From Baffinella frigidus (Eukaryota; Cryptophyceae; Cryptomonadales; Baffinellaceae): DNA of 25,607 nucleotides. The position numbers and the translations under genes are program-made. The stretch lies in NCBI GenBank assembly GCA_026770585.1, contig MU646445.1, positions 253,919 to 279,525 on the forward strand, written 5' to 3'. Below are positions 1 to 8,918 of this stretch, piece after piece (within the stretch, counting starts at the first letter, position 1; every line of letters starts with the position of its first letter). The notes beneath the pieces are model-generated. The model was not told where the DNA came from. It made no database searches and saw only the letters and a program-made list of their open reading frames with translations.

Positions 1-780
1 GATAACGTCGAACCGCCTCTCCCCCTTGATGTCTTTTGAACTTGCACCGTAGGTGGACACTGGAACCGGTTCTGCAGGATGGCCCTGCGACCCCCCCGGC
101 GCGCCCCCCGCCCCGCCCTCTGAATCAGACCTCGCGGATCCGAGGCGGGCCCGGTCCTTCAAATCGGAGGTCTCTCGGAAACCCTCAACCCCAACCCCCG
201 AGGGAAGTGGCGCGGGGAAGAAGCAGCCACCCTGCGCGCAGAGTCTTCGGCAGCCTTGCCGCAGCATGAAGCACTCCAGCCCGCCCACCTCCTCACCACA
301 CCCCGTGCACTTTCTTAGCCAAACCCCGTGCATTTTCTTAGCACTTTCTTAGCACTTTCTTAGCACTGTCTTAGTAAATAACCTCCGAGATTTAAGCCTA
401 CGGCTGCCTTGACAGAGCATGAAGCATTCCAGCCCGCCCACCTCCTCGCCACACCCCGTGCACGTTCTAAGTAGATACACCGGGTGGTTACAGGCAGATC
501 TATCAAGCGGTTCTCACGGAGTAGAGCGGTTGCGGGAACGCTTAGCCGATTGCAAGAAGATTCTTTTCTCAGAAATCGTGACCGTTCTGCGGTTCACATT
601 TCACGCCCTGGTATATTTTTCGATTTCTGAAAAACAATCTCTCTGAAATTGTCCAAGTTTTGTCGCCGCTCTATAGTCCAGAGGGGTTTCAACAGGATAC
701 AGCGTCTCAAACCAGCTCGCTGCTCAGGTGATTGTAGGCCCGCTTTTCGAAAAGGAATAACGAGATGAAATCCCTCTAGC
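1..780. other. Non-coding, repeat-bearing left edge
   Basis: No coding exon is supported here; the short open frames show no protein-like composition. A 48-base direct repeat is present at 263-310 and 418-466 (starting with GCATGAAGCA and ending CCCCGTGCAC). Between the copies a tandem GCACTTTCTTA motif repeats at about 306-374. The stretch 31-95 resembles the repeat family seen at 8247-8385 and 11815-11957 (GTAGGYGGACACYG followed by a TTCTGCAG-like segment), so the window probably opens inside such an element. Confidence 0.5.
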
Positions 781-925
781 TCTGTCCGAGTAAAGTTGGG
801 CGCGTACGAAATTCGCCCCCCCCCCCCCGAATTCTCACATGTGAATTTCCAGATAGCTATTGAAATTCACATGTGAGAATTCGGGAGGTGCGAATTTCGT
901 ACGCTCCCAACTTTACTCGGACAGA
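781..925. repeat. Inverted-repeat element, family D
   Basis: The outer arms TCTGTCCGAGTAAAGTTGGG and its complement at 906-925 pair, followed by a paired ACGAAATTCGC block and a second inner pair around TCACATGTGA. A 14-C run breaks the left arm. It has MITE-like structure and no coding capacity. Only one copy was seen in the window. Confidence 0.75.
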
Positions 926-1062
926 AGTGTACGGCGGCGAAACGGTTTCGAACCCCAGAGTTGCATTTTTCAGCACCAGCATCGACTGGCAACTGTGGGA
1001 CGTGGCATATTTGAGGAATTGAGGATGTCTACATCTTCCCTGAAAACCTCTCTGAAGCAGAT

Positions 1063-1212
1063 TTATCTCAAAAAACGAGTTCTAAAACTCGTTTTCTTAA
1101 GTCAATCCCCCTACAAATTCGTCAACTTATTCTTTACTCTCCGCATAAGTTGACAAATTTATAGGGGAATTGACTTAAGAAAACGAGTTTTAGAACTCGT
1201 TTTCTGAGATAA
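1063..1212. repeat. 150-bp palindromic MITE, family C, copy 1
   Basis: The terminal inverted repeat TTATCTCAAAAAACGAGTT runs into AAAACTCGTTTTCTTAAGTC and the mirror arm returns to GAGATAA. Nearly the whole element folds into one hairpin. It has the same length and sequence as copies at 1288-1437 and 21447-21596. TA at each edge would suit a Tc1/mariner-type target site; that assignment is inference. Confidence 0.85.
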
Positions 1213-1287
1213 AGATGGACCCCTTCCCAAGCCAATTTCTCGCCTCTCCAAACGAGGCTCAAGGAACACCATTTTTAAATGTCGAGT

Positions 1288-1437
1288 TTATCTCAGAAAA
1301 CGAGTCCTAAAACTCGTTTTCTTAAGTCAATTCCCCTACAAATTCGTGAACTTATTGTTTACTCTCCGCATAAGTTGACAAATTTGTAGAGGAATTGACT
1401 TAAGAAAACGAGTTTTAGAACTCGTTTTCTGAGATAA
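1288..1437. repeat. 150-bp palindromic MITE, family C, copy 2
   Basis: Same structure as the copy at 1063-1212, 75 bases downstream of it and in the same orientation. The arms differ by only a few substitutions (for example ACGAGTCCTAAAACTC in the left arm). The two copies are near identical, so the family was probably active recently. Confidence 0.85.
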
Positions 1438-1448
1438 GAGTGTAGGCG

Positions 1449-1645
1449 GTGGGTGTGTGGGGGGTTGGGCACGTGGCTGCACGAAAAGCGTGTGGCCACG
1501 TGACCAACCATATTAAAATTAAAACACAGTGTCTCACGTGTACAGATCCCCGAGTTTTACCTAGGGTGATGGATCAGCCACGTGTGACTGTCATCAAACG
1601 GGGCCTCACGTGTGGCCCACCAACCTCACAACAACCACACCCACG
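1449..1645. repeat. Imperfect inverted repeat rich in CACGTG
   Basis: The left end GGTGGGTGTGTGGGGGGTT pairs imperfectly with the right end ...AACCTCACAACAACCACACCC. Several CACGTG/CACGTGT motifs (about 1470, 1495, 1534, 1579 and 1605) lie inside, in partly mirrored positions. It could be an old MITE; a regulatory reading of the CACGTG motifs is not supported by a nearby gene start. Confidence 0.4.
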
Positions 1646-2070
1646 CAAAATCTACAGCCTGAAACGCATAGCAGATGCGACACACCTCAGGCGCCGTTGC
1701 ATTCGGCGGGAACAGCGCGGAAAGCAGGGTGGCAATCCGTCGTGACGCGTCCGCCACTGAATTGTGGGGACGATGGTTTTAGCTAGCCTCAAAAAAGTAG
1801 CAAAAAAGTAGCAAGCCTGGATTCTGGGATTCAACCACTGCTCGCGCGTTTGGAGTGCCCGGTCAGCTTTGGCGCGTTTCGTAAGGCGTAAAGATGTTTG
1901 TATCACTCAACTCAGGGCGTAAGGGCCTACCTGGGACCTGTATCGAGAGGAATGCAGAAAAAGAAGGGTCAGCGTTGCACACGCGTCGAGGACATCGTGT
2001 GCCATGTACTCCCTCGCATCATCAGTCAAAATCAGAGGGTCGGCGGAAGCATCGTGCATCTGTCTCTGTA
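1646..2070. other. No gene recognised
   Basis: Short open frames on both strands overlap but none has protein-like composition. One local duplication (AAAAAAGTAGC twice near 1790-1813) is present. The stretch CCTGTATCGAGAG at 1938-1950 matches the acceptor side of PDI exon 7 (16944-16956), so it is probably a dispersed copy of that sequence. Confidence 0.4.
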
Positions 2071-2260
2071 GCCTAAGCCCTAAACCCTAAACCTGAAACC
2101 CTAAACCCTAAACCCTAAACCCTAAACCCTAAACCCTAAATCCTAAACCCTAAACCCTAAACCCTAAACCTCAAAACCTAAACCCTAAACCCTAAACTCC
2201 AACCCCTAACGCCTAGAGTCTAAAGCCTAAAACCTAAACCCTCAACCCTAAACCCTACAC
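2071..2260. repeat. Interstitial telomere-like CCCTAAA array 1
   Basis: About 190 bases of CCCTAAA heptamers, regular in the middle and degenerating at both ends. This is the Arabidopsis-type telomere motif, C-rich strand on plus. It is internal, with unique sequence on both sides, so it is not a chromosome end in this assembly. Confidence 0.9.
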
Positions 2261-2406
2261 CTTCCATCCTCGCATGGCCTAAGATCAGTTCTGAGTGGGG
2301 AGAGTGGTGCTGCCCGAATCGATCCGGGCTCGCCAGAGCGTGCGCCCATGCCCAGAGTTGGTTTCCAGGTTTGATGATGCAACTTCGTGACACACAGCGA
2401 GCGGAC

Positions 2407-2582
2407 CACGCGACGATGGCCTGTGTATAAAATCGACCTGTTTACAAAGTCAACTCACCCACAAAACTGTCAACTTGTCCGGAATCTGGACGGATCCCGT
2501 CCAAAAATACTTTTAGTAGTGCATAAATAATAGAAAGACGTATTATCTACCAAGGATTTGATACACAGGCCATCGTCACGTG
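2407..2582. repeat. Inverted-repeat element with CACAGGCCATCGTC ends
   Basis: The left arm CACGCGACGATGGCCTGTGT pairs with the right arm ACACAGGCCATCGTCACGTG. The interior is AT-rich and holds a small TGGACGGGATCC-type hairpin. It lies immediately downstream of the last exon I can assign to the minus-strand gene at 2626-3414, so it is probably within one of that gene's introns. Confidence 0.7.
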
Positions 2583-2625
2583 GGAACGGTGGGTATTATG
2601 GGACTCGGCGAGAACGAGGAGATAC

Positions 2626-3414
2626 CTGCAGGCGAATCCCGCCACTCGGAACCCTCAGCCCTGAACGCCTGCGAACCGCGGCGGCGTTAGCGACACGCCA
2701 CCCAGAGATTGTGAGGGTCGCGGTTTGCGGGGCTGCTCCTGTTGGGGCAATGTTCCGAGGTCGGGAAGCATACGGATGCGATCCGCAGCAAGTTTGCAAT
2801 TGGGCGATGGCGGCAGGTTGGGTAGATCGGCGCTACGATCTAAGGAAATATTACTCAAGGGTCGATCGGCGCTGCGCCCTAAGGAAATATTACTGTGGAT
2901 TCTTTCACCTGCCCGCAGTCTGGAGTGTCAAACACGAACGTCCGCCGCCCCATCTCATCCAGAACTGCGTCCCGAGTCCCCGCCCCAATCGCCCCCCGCA
3001 GCTCTGCGTGCCAGAACGGCGCGGTTCCCTGCAGTCGATTGTGGAATTCAGAGCAAACTCCTGCGAGTGCGTGACGTCAGCTCCTTGAGTAGAGCGGATT
3101 TCCACCAACTTCAGTGCATCAGGAAACCCCCAGTAGGCTCTGGACACCCCTGCCGGACGCAACCCGCGGGACTCGGGACCCACCTCGATCCACGGCGCAG
3201 CCTCTGCAGTGCCCTCGAGACCCTCGACAGTCGCAGGGGCGCTCGAAGTGCGGCCGCGCTTTCGCGCCTGGTGCGTCTTGCGGATGCCCAGGGGGGCGCT
3301 GCGGCGCAGACTGGGAGGTGGGTCCGCCGGTCTTGTGCCCGCCTTGAGGGTGGGGAGGAGAGCGATTATGAGGGTAGAGGTGGCGAGGACTCGTGCGAGG
3401 GCTGAAGCCCGCAT
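2626..3414 (-). CDS. Unrecognised protein with signal peptide and transit-like presequence (3' incomplete)
   Basis: Three exons join in phase: 3414-3184 (77 codons), 3028-2909 (40 codons) and 2668-2626 (14 codons plus one base). Introns are GTGGGT...CTGCAG and GTGAAAG...TTCGCAG, and a GTATCT donor follows 2626. The N terminus MRASALARVLATSTLIIALL is a good signal peptide, followed by a long basic, P/S/T-rich stretch like a transit peptide. An in-frame Met at 3465 is an alternative start. Exon 2 (GTAPFWHAELRGAIG...FVFDTPDCGQ) is read in a different frame from the continuous ORF, and this switch supports the intron. I do not recognise the family. Further exons must lie below 2626 but I could not place them. 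Plastid or secretory targeting is inference from the presequence. The gene is divergent from the one starting at 3593. Confidence 0.55.
2820..2895. repeat. Tandem repeat of about 40 bases, two units
   Basis: GATCGGCGCTACGATCTAAG and GATCGGCGCTGCGCCCTAAG each precede GGAAATATTACT. It lies within intron 2 of the minus-strand gene at 2626-3414. Confidence 0.7.
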
Positions 3415-3592
3415 CGGGGGCGCTGGCTCGCTCGAGGGACGGGCTCCGCCAAACCCCCCGATCAACAGCTTGACCTTTTAAGGAGTGCGAACAAGCCACG
3501 ACTTGCCTGGATCCCAAAATTTGACCAGCCCAGCCAACGAAAAAAAGAGTCAGACAGTGGTCAAAATTTGCCTGGATTTGCGAGCTCGTTAC
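3415..3592. promoter_or_regulatory. Divergent promoter region of gene pair 1
   Basis: The 178 bases between the ATG at 3414 (minus) and the ATG at 3593 (plus) must hold both 5' ends. There is no clear TATA box. A short motif (TTGCCTGGAT...CAAAATTTG) is duplicated at about 3504-3522 and 3560-3580, in shuffled order. The role is inferred from position only. Confidence 0.4.
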
Positions 3593-5943
3593 ATGTCAAC
3601 GCACACGGAGATGGCGAAGGCAGGCGGAATTGCGATGTGGGGAAGCAAGACCGCAGGGGCGTACCTCTACGACGACTGCGACGAGCCGTTCGAGAAGGAC
3701 GCTGCGGACGCTTCGGGTTGCTCCATCGAAAAGGTCCGTTTCTGGTGACGTGGTTATTTCAACCTGTTCTGGTGGTGCGTTTGATCGTCGGCCAATGGTC
3801 AATGCCCCCGCACAACAGAAGGTTCGAGCTGCAGATGGGTTGGGTTGAAGCAACGCTGCCTTAACGGGTTGAGGCAATGCTCCTCAAGTTGAAGCAACGC
3901 TCCGAAACGGGTTACAGTACAAATTTCTGGGTTGAAGGAACGGTCCCCTGACAACAGGTCCAGGAGAACCTGAACACCGTCATGGACACCACCGACAACA
4001 TCGGCACAAAGTTTGCGGCGGGGATCGGCAACATCCTGGGTGGTCTCGAGGTCCCCGACTCGCAAGTCCCAATGTCCGCGCCCGAAGACTGGGAGGACGT
4101 CGACAACGCGAAGAAGGAGAAGAGCGAGCGGCACCTCCGCCCTGTGCTCGAGCGCGGGCTCTCCGCGGTAGATCAGGGTGTTGCGCGCGCTCAGCCCATC
4201 GTCCGATCTGCTGAGGAGAAGGCCCAAAACCTCGTCAAGTACGCTTCCGTTCCCTCCTGTTTGAAAGTGCACGGTTTCTCTCCCACATATCATTGAGGCC
4301 TTTCTGCAGGATAAGTTTCGGTGTCCGCAAGTGTGAAAGGTGGTTTGGACCGGATATCAAACAGCACAACGTTGATCGTGTATAGCCTACGGATTAGAAA
4401 TCGAGTACCCCCTTGAGCAAATGGGGGTTGCCAAAAGGACCGTGGTTGACAAGGTCTGTTGCATCCGTCTCCCTCGGTGTGTGGATGTGCACATCGTCAG
4501 CTGACGATGGTCCTGCACAGGCCGGTCGAGGAGTGGATGGACGCTGTGGATAAGGCCGGCGTCAAGGTCGCCCTCCCACTACTCCCGCAAGGCCACCAAC
4601 AACTTCTTTTTCCCGGATGAAACGTCTGTGTGTCCTCTGCCCATCCTGACCCCCCCCCCCATGTGGTGCCATACTCGCATCCTTGCTGATACCTTATCAC
4701 CAATGGTGGGAGATTGGATTGCACTGGATGAAACGGCCGAGAAACGCCTGCGATTTCGAAGAGTGATGCTGACCCCCCCGATTCTCTGGCTGGCCGCTGG
4801 CAGGGGTCAGCGGTGAACCGGAGCTTCAACCGCGCGGCCGACCTCATGGAGACGTCCTTCGCCGCCGTCACCGCCGCTGCCGCCGGTCAGACTCTCTTCT
4901 TCTTCTTCTTCTCTTCTTCTGTATTACCTTCAAAAATGACCTCGAGAGGCCCCTCAGCCTTTGGGAACGTGATCAACTACTAACCTAAGAGACTGTCTGG
5001 GGTCAGGTCACTCCGGTTATTCCTAGATGGGAATTGTCCTGTGGGGACGTGCCCCACCTACGAATAGTGGTAGCGACTTGTCCCCAGAGACTGAGATGCT
5101 GATGCACCTTCATGGGAAACCTCCACGAATTCATTCAGCGTGAATATCTTACTGTGTTGCACGACGCTAGGTAGCCCCTCGGGTTCCTCGGAGGTCTCAG
5201 CCTCCTGAGGTGGTACAGGGGTCCTCGAATGCCCCGATCTTAGGACCATCACAGGGCCCTAGGTATCGGTCTCATCCCACGTCGTGGTCCCTGGGCGCCT
5301 GGCTGAGAGTGATCCACTTAGCGCGATAAGTGGACCCTAATAAGTGGACCGCACTAAGTGGACCATTCTCACTGGCAGGGGTGGAGACGTTCGTGGTCGA
5401 GAAGGTGGTGACCCTACACCCTAAACCCTAAACCCTATACCCTATACCCTATACCCTAAACCCTAAACCCTACACCCTAAACCCTAAACCCCAAACCCCA
5501 AACCCAAACCCCAAACCCCAAACCCCAAACCCCAAACCCCAAACCCCAAACCCCAAACCCCAAACCCCAAACCCCAAACTCCAAACCCCAAACCTCAAAC
5601 CCCAAACCTCAAACCCCAAACCCAAACACCAAACACCAAACACCAAACCTGCAAATCCCAACCCCTAAAGAGAGATTGACAATTTATTGCCAAACAACCA
5701 GCGTCAGCGCCGCACATGCTACGCATTGTGCCACTTACTGTACCCCGTGTCGGCCGCTCATACGATCATTTTCCGGATGGATTCTAACTCCACCTCCTAA
5801 CCAAGCCCTGAACCCTAAACACTACCCCCTAGGTGGTGAACCGGTTTTCGGCGCACCTCGACCGGATCGTCGCCGCCGGAGACCGCCACTTTCACGTCAC
5901 GACGGAGGAGGAGACGCCCGAGGCCCAGAGTCCCTACTACTGA
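3593..5943 (+). CDS. Unrecognised alanine-rich helical protein, five exons
   Basis: Exons 3593-3733, 3958-4238, 4521-4566, 4804-4866 and 5833-5943 join in phase to about 213 residues ending SPYY-stop. Donors are GTCCGT, GTACGC, GTCGCC and GTCACC; acceptors are AACAG, GCACAG, TGGCAG and CCTAG. The N-terminal part has MSTHTEMAKAGGIAMWGSKT. The middle (PVLERGLSAVDQGVARAQPI, then AEEKAQNLVKPVEEWMDAVD) reads as amphipathic A/V/E helices, and the tail HVTTEEETPEAQSPYY is acidic. No signal peptide or membrane segment is seen. The helices loosely recall lipid-droplet or apolipoprotein-type proteins, but I claim no family. The exon 4 end is the least certain joint: a GTCAGA donor at 4886 or read-through to the stop at 4981-4983 are alternatives. 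Intron 4 contains a CCCTAAA array. An upstream in-frame Met at 3485 exists. Confidence 0.6.
3836..3945. repeat. Tandem GGGTTGAAGCAACGCTCC repeat in intron 1
   Basis: About four degenerate units of an approximately 20-27-base motif (GGGTTGAAGCAACGCT, GGGTTGAGGCAATGCT, AGTTGAAGCAACGCT, GGGTTGAAGGAACGG). They fill the 3' half of the first intron of the gene at 3593-5943. Confidence 0.75.
4984..5411. other. Intronic stretch with short tandem repeats
   Basis: This lies in the long intron (4867-5832) of the plus gene. AAGTGGACC recurs three times at about 5325-5365 (after a GATCCACTTAGCGCG hairpin partner). A 64-codon minus-strand open frame (5252-5058) has fair composition but no start context, introns or recognised family. 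I see no exon. Confidence 0.45.
5412..5649. repeat. Interstitial telomere-like array 2 (CCCTAAA passing into CCCCAAA)
   Basis: The first 80 bases are CCCTAAA/CCCTATA units. The rest is CCCCAAA, with a few CCTCAAA, then ACACCAA units at the end. The C-rich strand is on plus, the same orientation as the other two arrays. It sits inside an intron of the gene at 3593-5943. The apparent GLGFGVWG-type open frame on the minus strand is only this repeat translated. Confidence 0.9.
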
Positions 5944-5959
5944 GACACCCTCGGCTACT

Positions 5960-6052
5960 GAGAAAGGAGAGAAAGGAGACCGCTACCTTCATGTCACTGC
6001 GGAAGAGGATACGCCCGAACTCACGCCCGAGGCCCAGTCGCCTTACTACTGA
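5960..6052 (+). pseudogene. Second tandem copy of the C-terminal coding segment
   Basis: Reads in one open frame as EKGEKGDRYLHVTAEEDTPE, then LTPEAQSPYY and a stop, matching the end of the upstream gene (GDRHFHVTTEEETPEAQSPYY-stop at 5878-5943). The stop and the SPYY end are kept. There is no obvious acceptor directly before it, so it is either an unused tandem copy or an alternative last exon. Confidence 0.6.
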
Positions 6053-6071
6053 GAAAAGATCTTTTCCCACT

Positions 6072-6152
6072 GAGAAAGGAGACAGTCACTTCCTCGTCAC
6101 GACGGAGGAGGAAAAGACGCCGTACTGCTGGGAAGCTCATCTCTCCTACTGA
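6072..6152 (+). pseudogene. Third tandem copy of the C-terminal coding segment
   Basis: Reads EKGDSHFLVTTEEEKTPYCW and then EAHLSY-stop, matching the same terminal segment but with a diverged end. Spacers between the copies share CTACTGAGAAAGGAG, suggesting unequal tandem duplication of a unit of about 90-110 bases. Confidence 0.55.
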
Positions 6153-6323
6153 GAAGAGCCCCTCTCCTACTGAGAAAAGACCCTCTCCGAAATGCCTAGA
6201 GCTGAGGAGTGCCCGCCATGGGATTTCATGGGGGCTGGCAAGTGGAGGATCCTCCCCCATGCCTTAGTTACAGCCCGTGGACGGTAAATGCCCTCGGTCT
6301 CACACACCTGGAAGGCTGGTGCC

Positions 6324-6444
6324 TACATGGGTACCTCTCTCATAAGAAAACGCCGCCCCCTAGGACCCTACAGTAGGCCTATGCCTAGGGCCCTATGGTG
6401 GTCCTACGGGGGTTGCGCTTTCTTATGAGCGAGGTACCCCTGTA
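6324..6444. repeat. MITE family A, copy 1
   Basis: The ends TACATGGGTACCTCTCTCAT and the mirrored ATGAGCGAGGTACCCCTGTA flank a palindromic core built of CCTAGGACC, GGGCCCTA and GTAGGCCTA motifs. There are seven full copies of this family in the window. Confidence 0.85.
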
Positions 6445-6960
6445 GACCTCATAACCTGAGGCGCCGAAGGCACCAGGAGGCTCCGGACACAGAGCGTGTG
6501 TAAGATGGGGCTTGTAATGAAGAACAGGAGAAATAGGAGACGAGGCCCTTAATCCAGACTGAGAACACCGGATCAGTCAGGCCACCTTTGTAAAGCTGAA
6601 AGCTGTGAAAAGAGATGTCCTACAGTGTTCGGTCTAGCTACTTCTATCCTACAGTGTTCGGTCTAGCTACTTCGGCTATCCCTTAAGTGGCGAGGGGGTC
6701 AAAATTGACCCGTAAGAGGTCCTGGGCAGGTCTTAGGGCCCTACGGTAGGAGGTATGGGCCTACTTGCCACTTAAAGGGCAGGGGTTACTCGCGATCAAG
6801 GACACACGATTTAAGGACACGAGAGGGATTTTGGAGCGTGGACCTTGACAAATCAAGGACCGCACACCGACCTTTTCCATCTGTGTGCCATGATTTAAGG
6901 AGTGTGGGTAGGAGGTGAACTCTAACGCAACGCAGACCTAGCTAGGTGTAAACTTCAGTA
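6445..6960. other. No gene; short tandem repeats
   Basis: A 25-base unit CTACAGTGTTCGGTCTAGCT... occurs twice in tandem (about 6619-6672). GATCAAGGACACACGATTTA and related AAGGACAC/AAGGACCG motifs recur at 6793-6900. No coding exon is supported. Confidence 0.45.
6677..6781. repeat. MITE family B, copy 1
   Basis: The end CCTTAAGTGGCGAGGGGGTC pairs with GGCCTACTTGCCACTTAAAG. The core AGGTCTTAGGGCCCTACGGT is shared with the copy at 15970-16080. Confidence 0.8.
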
Positions 6961-6964
6961 GACT

Positions 6965-7330
6965 CTACCCTACCCTACCCTACCCTACCCTACCCTGCGG
7001 GAACGCTTCAACGCTGGACGGCGCCTGCACGGCCTTTCATGCAACGCCCAGCACCCCTACACCGCGCTGCACAGGGTGCGTTGGAGCGCTGCGCACCAGC
7101 CACACCGAGCGCACTGTTCTGCGGGAAAAGGTGCAGGCCTGGGCGGCGGCGGGGCGTGAGGGAAGGGAGGGCGCGCACTTGAACTCAGGGTTGGTGGGGT
7201 CAGTTTCCGCGAGCATCGTTTGCGTGACGGAGCTCTTAGGAAAAAAGGACACAGCGCCAGGGAAGATAGACGCACGCAGGAGACGCGAGAGGTCGTCGTT
7301 TGCGCGCCTGATCTCGCCCGCGTCTGCCAT
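6965..7330 (-). pseudogene. Truncated duplicate of the 86-residue gene (exon 1 plus part of intron 1)
   Basis: Exon 1 at 7330-7179 is the same length as exon 1 at 12982-12831 and is fully open. Over 51 residues it differs at only four positions (S29F, R33S, A43T, A46T). The following intron sequence is also homologous as far as a (CTACC)n tract at 6965-6997. No match to exon 2 (at 12399-12291) is visible downstream, so the copy lacks the second half of the protein. It may still be transcribed, because its promoter-side sequence survives in part. I treat it as a broken paralog; the intact reading frame and GTGCGC donor leave open a different, unseen 3' exon. Confidence 0.7.
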
Positions 7331-7333
7331 TCT

Positions 7334-8027
7334 CCGAGGGATGGGGTGGCGTCCTTTAGGTCCTTTAGGTTTTGATTTCTCCCAACATAGCCCAACGACA
7401 CGCCGTTCCGTAGAAGGGATCTGCAGAGAAAGCATTTTTGCTTTCGGATCGCGTTTCGCTCTCCAGTGCAGAGGCTCGTGAAGAGGGGATACAGGGTGGT
7501 TCTCTTGGGGTGCTTTGAGTTAGACCAAGAAGATACATTCTCGCCGCACACACCGAACCCAAGTCAGCCTTAATGAGGCTCATGGTATCCCATGATTGAG
7601 GTTCTTGAGCTTCAATCACGAATACCCCACAAGGTGAGAGGGATTGCGTGGGGGTGTGAGGTGTAAACAGTTTAGACACCAAACATGAAAATGAGAAAAA
7701 TGTGGTTGTGCCAACGACACGCCGTTCCGTAGAAGGGGTCTCCAGAGAAAGCATGTTTGCTTTCGGATCGTGTTTTGCTCTCCAGTGCAGAGGCTCGTGA
7801 AGAGGGGATACAGGGTGGCGGGGGTCCTTTAGGTCCTTTAGGTTTTAATTTCGCCCAACATAGCCCAACGACACGCCCTTCCGTAGAAAGGACTGCAGAG
7901 AAAGCATTTTTGCTCTCGGATCGCGTTTCGCTCTCCAGTGCAGAGGCTCGTGAAGAGGGGATACAGGGTGGTTCTCTTGGGGTGTTTGGAGGTATACCAA
8001 TTGGTGACCATGCCCGCCCACGCACCT
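7334..8027. mobile_element. Insertion of repeated family-G sequence splitting the duplicated promoter
   Basis: Three copies of one unit are present: 7348-7512, 7709-7829 and 7827-7990. Each holds CCAACGACACGCC(G/C)TTCC, AGAGAAAGCATKTTTGCT and TTTCGCTCTCCAGTGCAG, ending GATACAGGGTGG. Copies 1 and 3 begin with GGTCCTTTAGGTCCTTTAGG. The repeats separate sequence that is continuous at 12983-13010, so they were inserted. Element ends and target duplication are unclear. The stretch 7513-7700 between copies is not recognised. Confidence 0.6.
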
Positions 8028-8187
8028 GGCCGTTGGAGGTCACGTTACGGGTTGCTGATGGTCGAGGTCACGTGACCTCCCAAAAGTTCGGATCTGGTTT
8101 GGGATCCCTGTTTCGGATCCAATGGTTCAAGCGGTAACGGTCGATTCCACAGAAACATGGCGCTTCCTCCAGCAGCTGAACCCAATT
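8028..8187 (+). pseudogene. Duplicate of the RSPH1-like promoter and first codons
   Basis: 8028-8159 matches 12998-13127, including GTCACGTGAC, AAAAGTTCGGATCTG, the CCAAT-bearing GATCCAATGGTTCAAGCGGT and ACAGAAACATGGC around the ATG. From the ATG at 8157 the frame runs only ten codons (MALPPAAEPN) to TAA and then loses similarity. It is a non-functional 5' remnant of the gene at 13125. Confidence 0.75.
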
Positions 8188-8246
8188 AAGAACTTTTGGT
8201 CAGTCTCCTGACCCTTCCAAAACGGTTGGAAGGTTACGTGTCTATT

Positions 8247-8385
8247 GCTTTAGTTCCTTTAGGTTCTTCGAGCTCCTAACGTAGGCGGACACCGAAACCT
8301 TTTCTGTAGAAAGGTCATGCTTCCTTTCGGATCATATCAAGCCCCCCTGTACAGAGGATCGCAGCAGAAACCGACTAAACGTATC
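8247..8385. repeat. Family G repeat, copy in plus orientation
   Basis: Contains CTTTAGGTTCTTCGAGCTCC, TAGGCGGACACCGAAACC and TTCCTTTCGGATCATAT, then CAGAAACCG. The same sequence lies in the opposite orientation at 11815-11957, and part of it is at 31-95. Confidence 0.7.
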
Positions 8386-8918
8386 CTCAAACGAGGTCGT
8401 GACTTCCATTTCCGCTACCGTGTTCTTTTTATTTGTAAGCATTGACGCTCTTATTGAGTGCACGCGTACCCGGTATGTTTTTTTTGAAAGCGCCAATCCT
8501 TTTGCTGACAAGAGACCTACTAACAAAAACAGGATGGTAATTATCTTTCATGTCACAGGTTTGTTCGAAGTTGATTTTCCGGATTTGCATCCCACATTTT
8601 CATCAAAAACACGCCAAAAGCCAGCTAATGTGTAGTTTGTTAAAATGGAACCGTCGCGTTCTGATTTTTTTGATATGGTGGTTTTCCAATACGGAGACCT
8701 GTACGATAAGTTGATGCCCAATTAAAAGGCAGGCCTTGATTTCTGGAATCCGGTTTCAGTCACATACCTACCGTTTTAGGGATACCTTGCTCAGAAGAAA
8801 CAGTCAAACTGAGAACGAGCGCTCTTTGTTTTTTTTAAATTTAAGAAAGTCCTGGCAAACGCACGCTGTGCGTTTGTTGAGACCCCATCCCATGAATCCC
8901 AACCCCTCAACCATTCGC
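8386..8918. other. AT-richer stretch without a supported gene
   Basis: A 78-codon plus-strand open frame (8399-8635) lacks introns, family resemblance or coding-like composition. The CGCCAAAAG motif near 8611 recurs at 23941 and 25330, apparently a repeat fragment. Nothing else is recognised. Confidence 0.4.

Noticed and set aside
1449-2400. CACGTG cluster as a promoter or enhancer
   Set aside because: No gene start nearby, and the motifs lie in mirrored positions of an inverted repeat, which explains their number.
2725-3405. 226-codon plus-strand open frame, the longest plain ORF near pair 1
   Set aside because: It overlaps, on the opposite strand, two exons with better protein character and good splice sites. 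Its own translation is arginine/serine/proline-rich without structure.
5058-5252. 64-codon minus frame with balanced composition inside an intron of the gene at 3593
   Set aside because: No intron-consistent continuation or recognisable family. It may be an old transposon fragment, but nothing shows this.
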